A DNA stretch of 64,000 nucleotides from Norana najaformis (taxonomy: Eukaryota > Annelida > Clitellata > Crassiclitellata > Hormogastridae): NCBI GenBank assembly GCA_964023275.1, contig OZ029916.1, positions 26,364,953 through 26,428,952 on the forward strand, in the 5' to 3' direction. Below are positions 62,742-64,000 of this stretch, in pieces. Numbering within the stretch: position 1 is the stretch's first letter; every line of letters begins with the position of its first letter. A program made the translations under genes and the position numbers. Under the pieces are notes generated by a model. That model was given only the letters and a program-made list of their open reading frames with translations. It ran no database searches and was not told the origin of the DNA.

Positions 62742-62820
62742 ATAGAGAAACATGCCACCTTTTCCAACGCCTATCAGTTGTCATCCAAAGCTTTAATGCT
62801 GCCACCTTTATTATTATGAA
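62742..62820 (+). mobile_element. second copy of the retroelement end segment
   Basis: Encodes RETCHLFQRLSVVIQSFNAA, a repeat of the RETGYLFQRLSITLQRFNAV end of the element just upstream. Confidence 0.5.
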
Positions 62821-63110
62821 TTAGTAACCCCGATGTGCCGGTTTCTAATGCACAAAGCATCAACCGATGGCGCATCAAAGCCAATCAGGTCAATATCCAG
62901 AAGGTCAGCCCACAAGACAGAGAGGCAGCCTGTGGTGGATATGCAGTTGGAAAGAGGTAAGTTTTAGGTTGAGAACGAATTGACATAAGCGAATGAGCAG
63001 AACGGACACAGGAATTTTGGCCCAACAACCGAAAAAGTCCACTCATCAACAATAGTTCTAGTCCAAGACTAGAGAAAGACATTAAGATGACCTTGCACAA
63101 TACAGAATAA
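62820..63110 (-). mobile_element. LINE 3' end, family C (minus)
   Basis: Shares 'aatgcacaaagcatcaaccg', 'tcaatatccagaaggtcagc' and 'gacagagaggcagcctgtgg' with 15301-15605. Truncated. Confidence 0.65.
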
Positions 63111-63649
63111 CGGTAGGCCTAAGTCTTGGGAATAAGGACTGATTTAATGTAGGCTATTGTGGTTGGCCGGAGTCCAATATTTTATACTCTGTAGGTTAAG
63201 TCCCAATTAAAAACAAATCTTTTGCTGAACAGGAAGCCAGTGCAAAGATTTAAGCACAAAGTTTATATTCTCGTATTTTGAAGTATTTGTTGTGGCTCTA
63301 GTCCTCTAGTCAAGGAGTTCTGAACTCTTAGAGTTTTTGCGTGTTTGAATTTTGACTATGATAAATCACGCGAAGTCTACGTTTCCTCTGACTCATTTCA
63401 AATTCTTGCATAAGATATAGGCCGGAGCAAACAGGCAAGCAGACGGTTACGTTGGACATGTTTGGAATTCTAGCGATGACAAAGATAGGAGAAAGAGATC
63501 CGGATAGGAGTGCTTAAAGTAGGCCTAATGCTGACCCGACAAAATCGCCTTTTATCGCCTCTGTGCACGCCCTAACCACAATTTTGCTGGCTTCATTTGT
63601 CATACACGTGCCGCGTCTCTATGCGGCCTGCCAAACTGGCTCCTATTTA
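63111..63649. other. intergenic, no gene recognised
   Basis: Two TAGGCCTA palindromes (63114, 63520); nothing else supported. Confidence 0.4.
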
Positions 63650-63797
63650 ATCGTAATCGTAATTCCGAGATTTCTACAGCGCCCAACGAAAGCCGCTCCG
63701 CGGGGACCAGCTTATTCAAAGGCGCTCAGTCAAAAACAAAATCGATAGGCAAAAGGGATTCGGTTCCAGGTCAAGATCCGAAAGTCAGGCAGAGAAA
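63650..63797 (-). mobile_element. SINE family A, young copy (minus)
   Basis: Plus strand 'taatcgtaattccgagattt', 'cagcgcccaacgaaagccgc', then 'ggttccaggtcaagatccga'; nearly identical to 14358-14502. Confidence 0.75.
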
Positions 63798-64000
63798 ATC
63801 GAGTCACCCGTGGTTCTGCTTTGTAGCTGCTTCCCCACGGTCATCATTTAAATGCCGTGCAATGGTGTTAATGGCAGTATTAGACTTGTACGTGTAAGTG
63901 AGTAGACGCCCAAAAGGTAACAGACAGTGATTCGAGTCAGTCGACAGTCAGTACACGGATGCAGGGCCTCTGAGAGGAAATTTGTAAGGTGGTTCAAGAC

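Overview
The window is eukaryotic nuclear DNA from an animal, most likely a marine invertebrate; the phylum cannot be fixed from the sequence. It holds four multi-exon genes with GT-AG introns, all on the minus strand, embedded in retrotransposon debris (LINE 3' ends, tRNA-like SINEs, MITE-like repeats) and microsatellites. No operons, CRISPR arrays, rRNA or intact tRNA genes were seen. I rebuilt the gene models by joining exons whose splice sites and phases agree and whose translation follows a known family.

Reading left to right: 0-2.5 kb is repeat-rich flank. 2.5-10.3 kb is a complete five-exon NAPE-PLD gene (379 aa) with all metal ligands kept; its third intron carries a 2-kb satellite of 100/101-bp units in which a 906-bp, nine-unit block is repeated exactly. 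10.3-19.3 kb is intergenic, with a LINE reverse-transcriptase tail at 13.4-14.1 kb. 19.3-33.7 kb is a complete 17-exon kinesin-9 (KIF9) gene of 802 aa. 33.7-38.4 kb is intergenic and ends with a perfect 20-bp hairpin that has a poly(A) signal in its loop. 38.4-44.8 kb is a seven-exon secreted GH27 alpha-galactosidase/NAGA relative (422 aa) whose two catalytic aspartates are both replaced: a likely pseudoenzyme. 44.8-50.3 kb is intergenic, with an RTE-like LINE tail and a MITE-like repeat. 50.3-60.6 kb is a TTF1-like Myb-domain gene whose last exon resembles the hinge-proximal part of SMC5, a candidate fusion. 60.6-64 kb holds one unassigned coding-looking exon and decayed retroelements.

The four genes do not form a pathway: lipid signalling (NAPE-PLD), ciliary motility (KIF9), a lysosomal/secreted hydrolase fold (GH27-like) and rDNA transcription termination (TTF1-like). 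By eye, the KIF9 and TTF1 bodies are poor in CpG, while 13-15.6, 34.7-49.5 and 61-64 kb are CpG-rich and carry nearly all copies of the palindrome TAGGCCTA. That would fit mosaic gene-body methylation.
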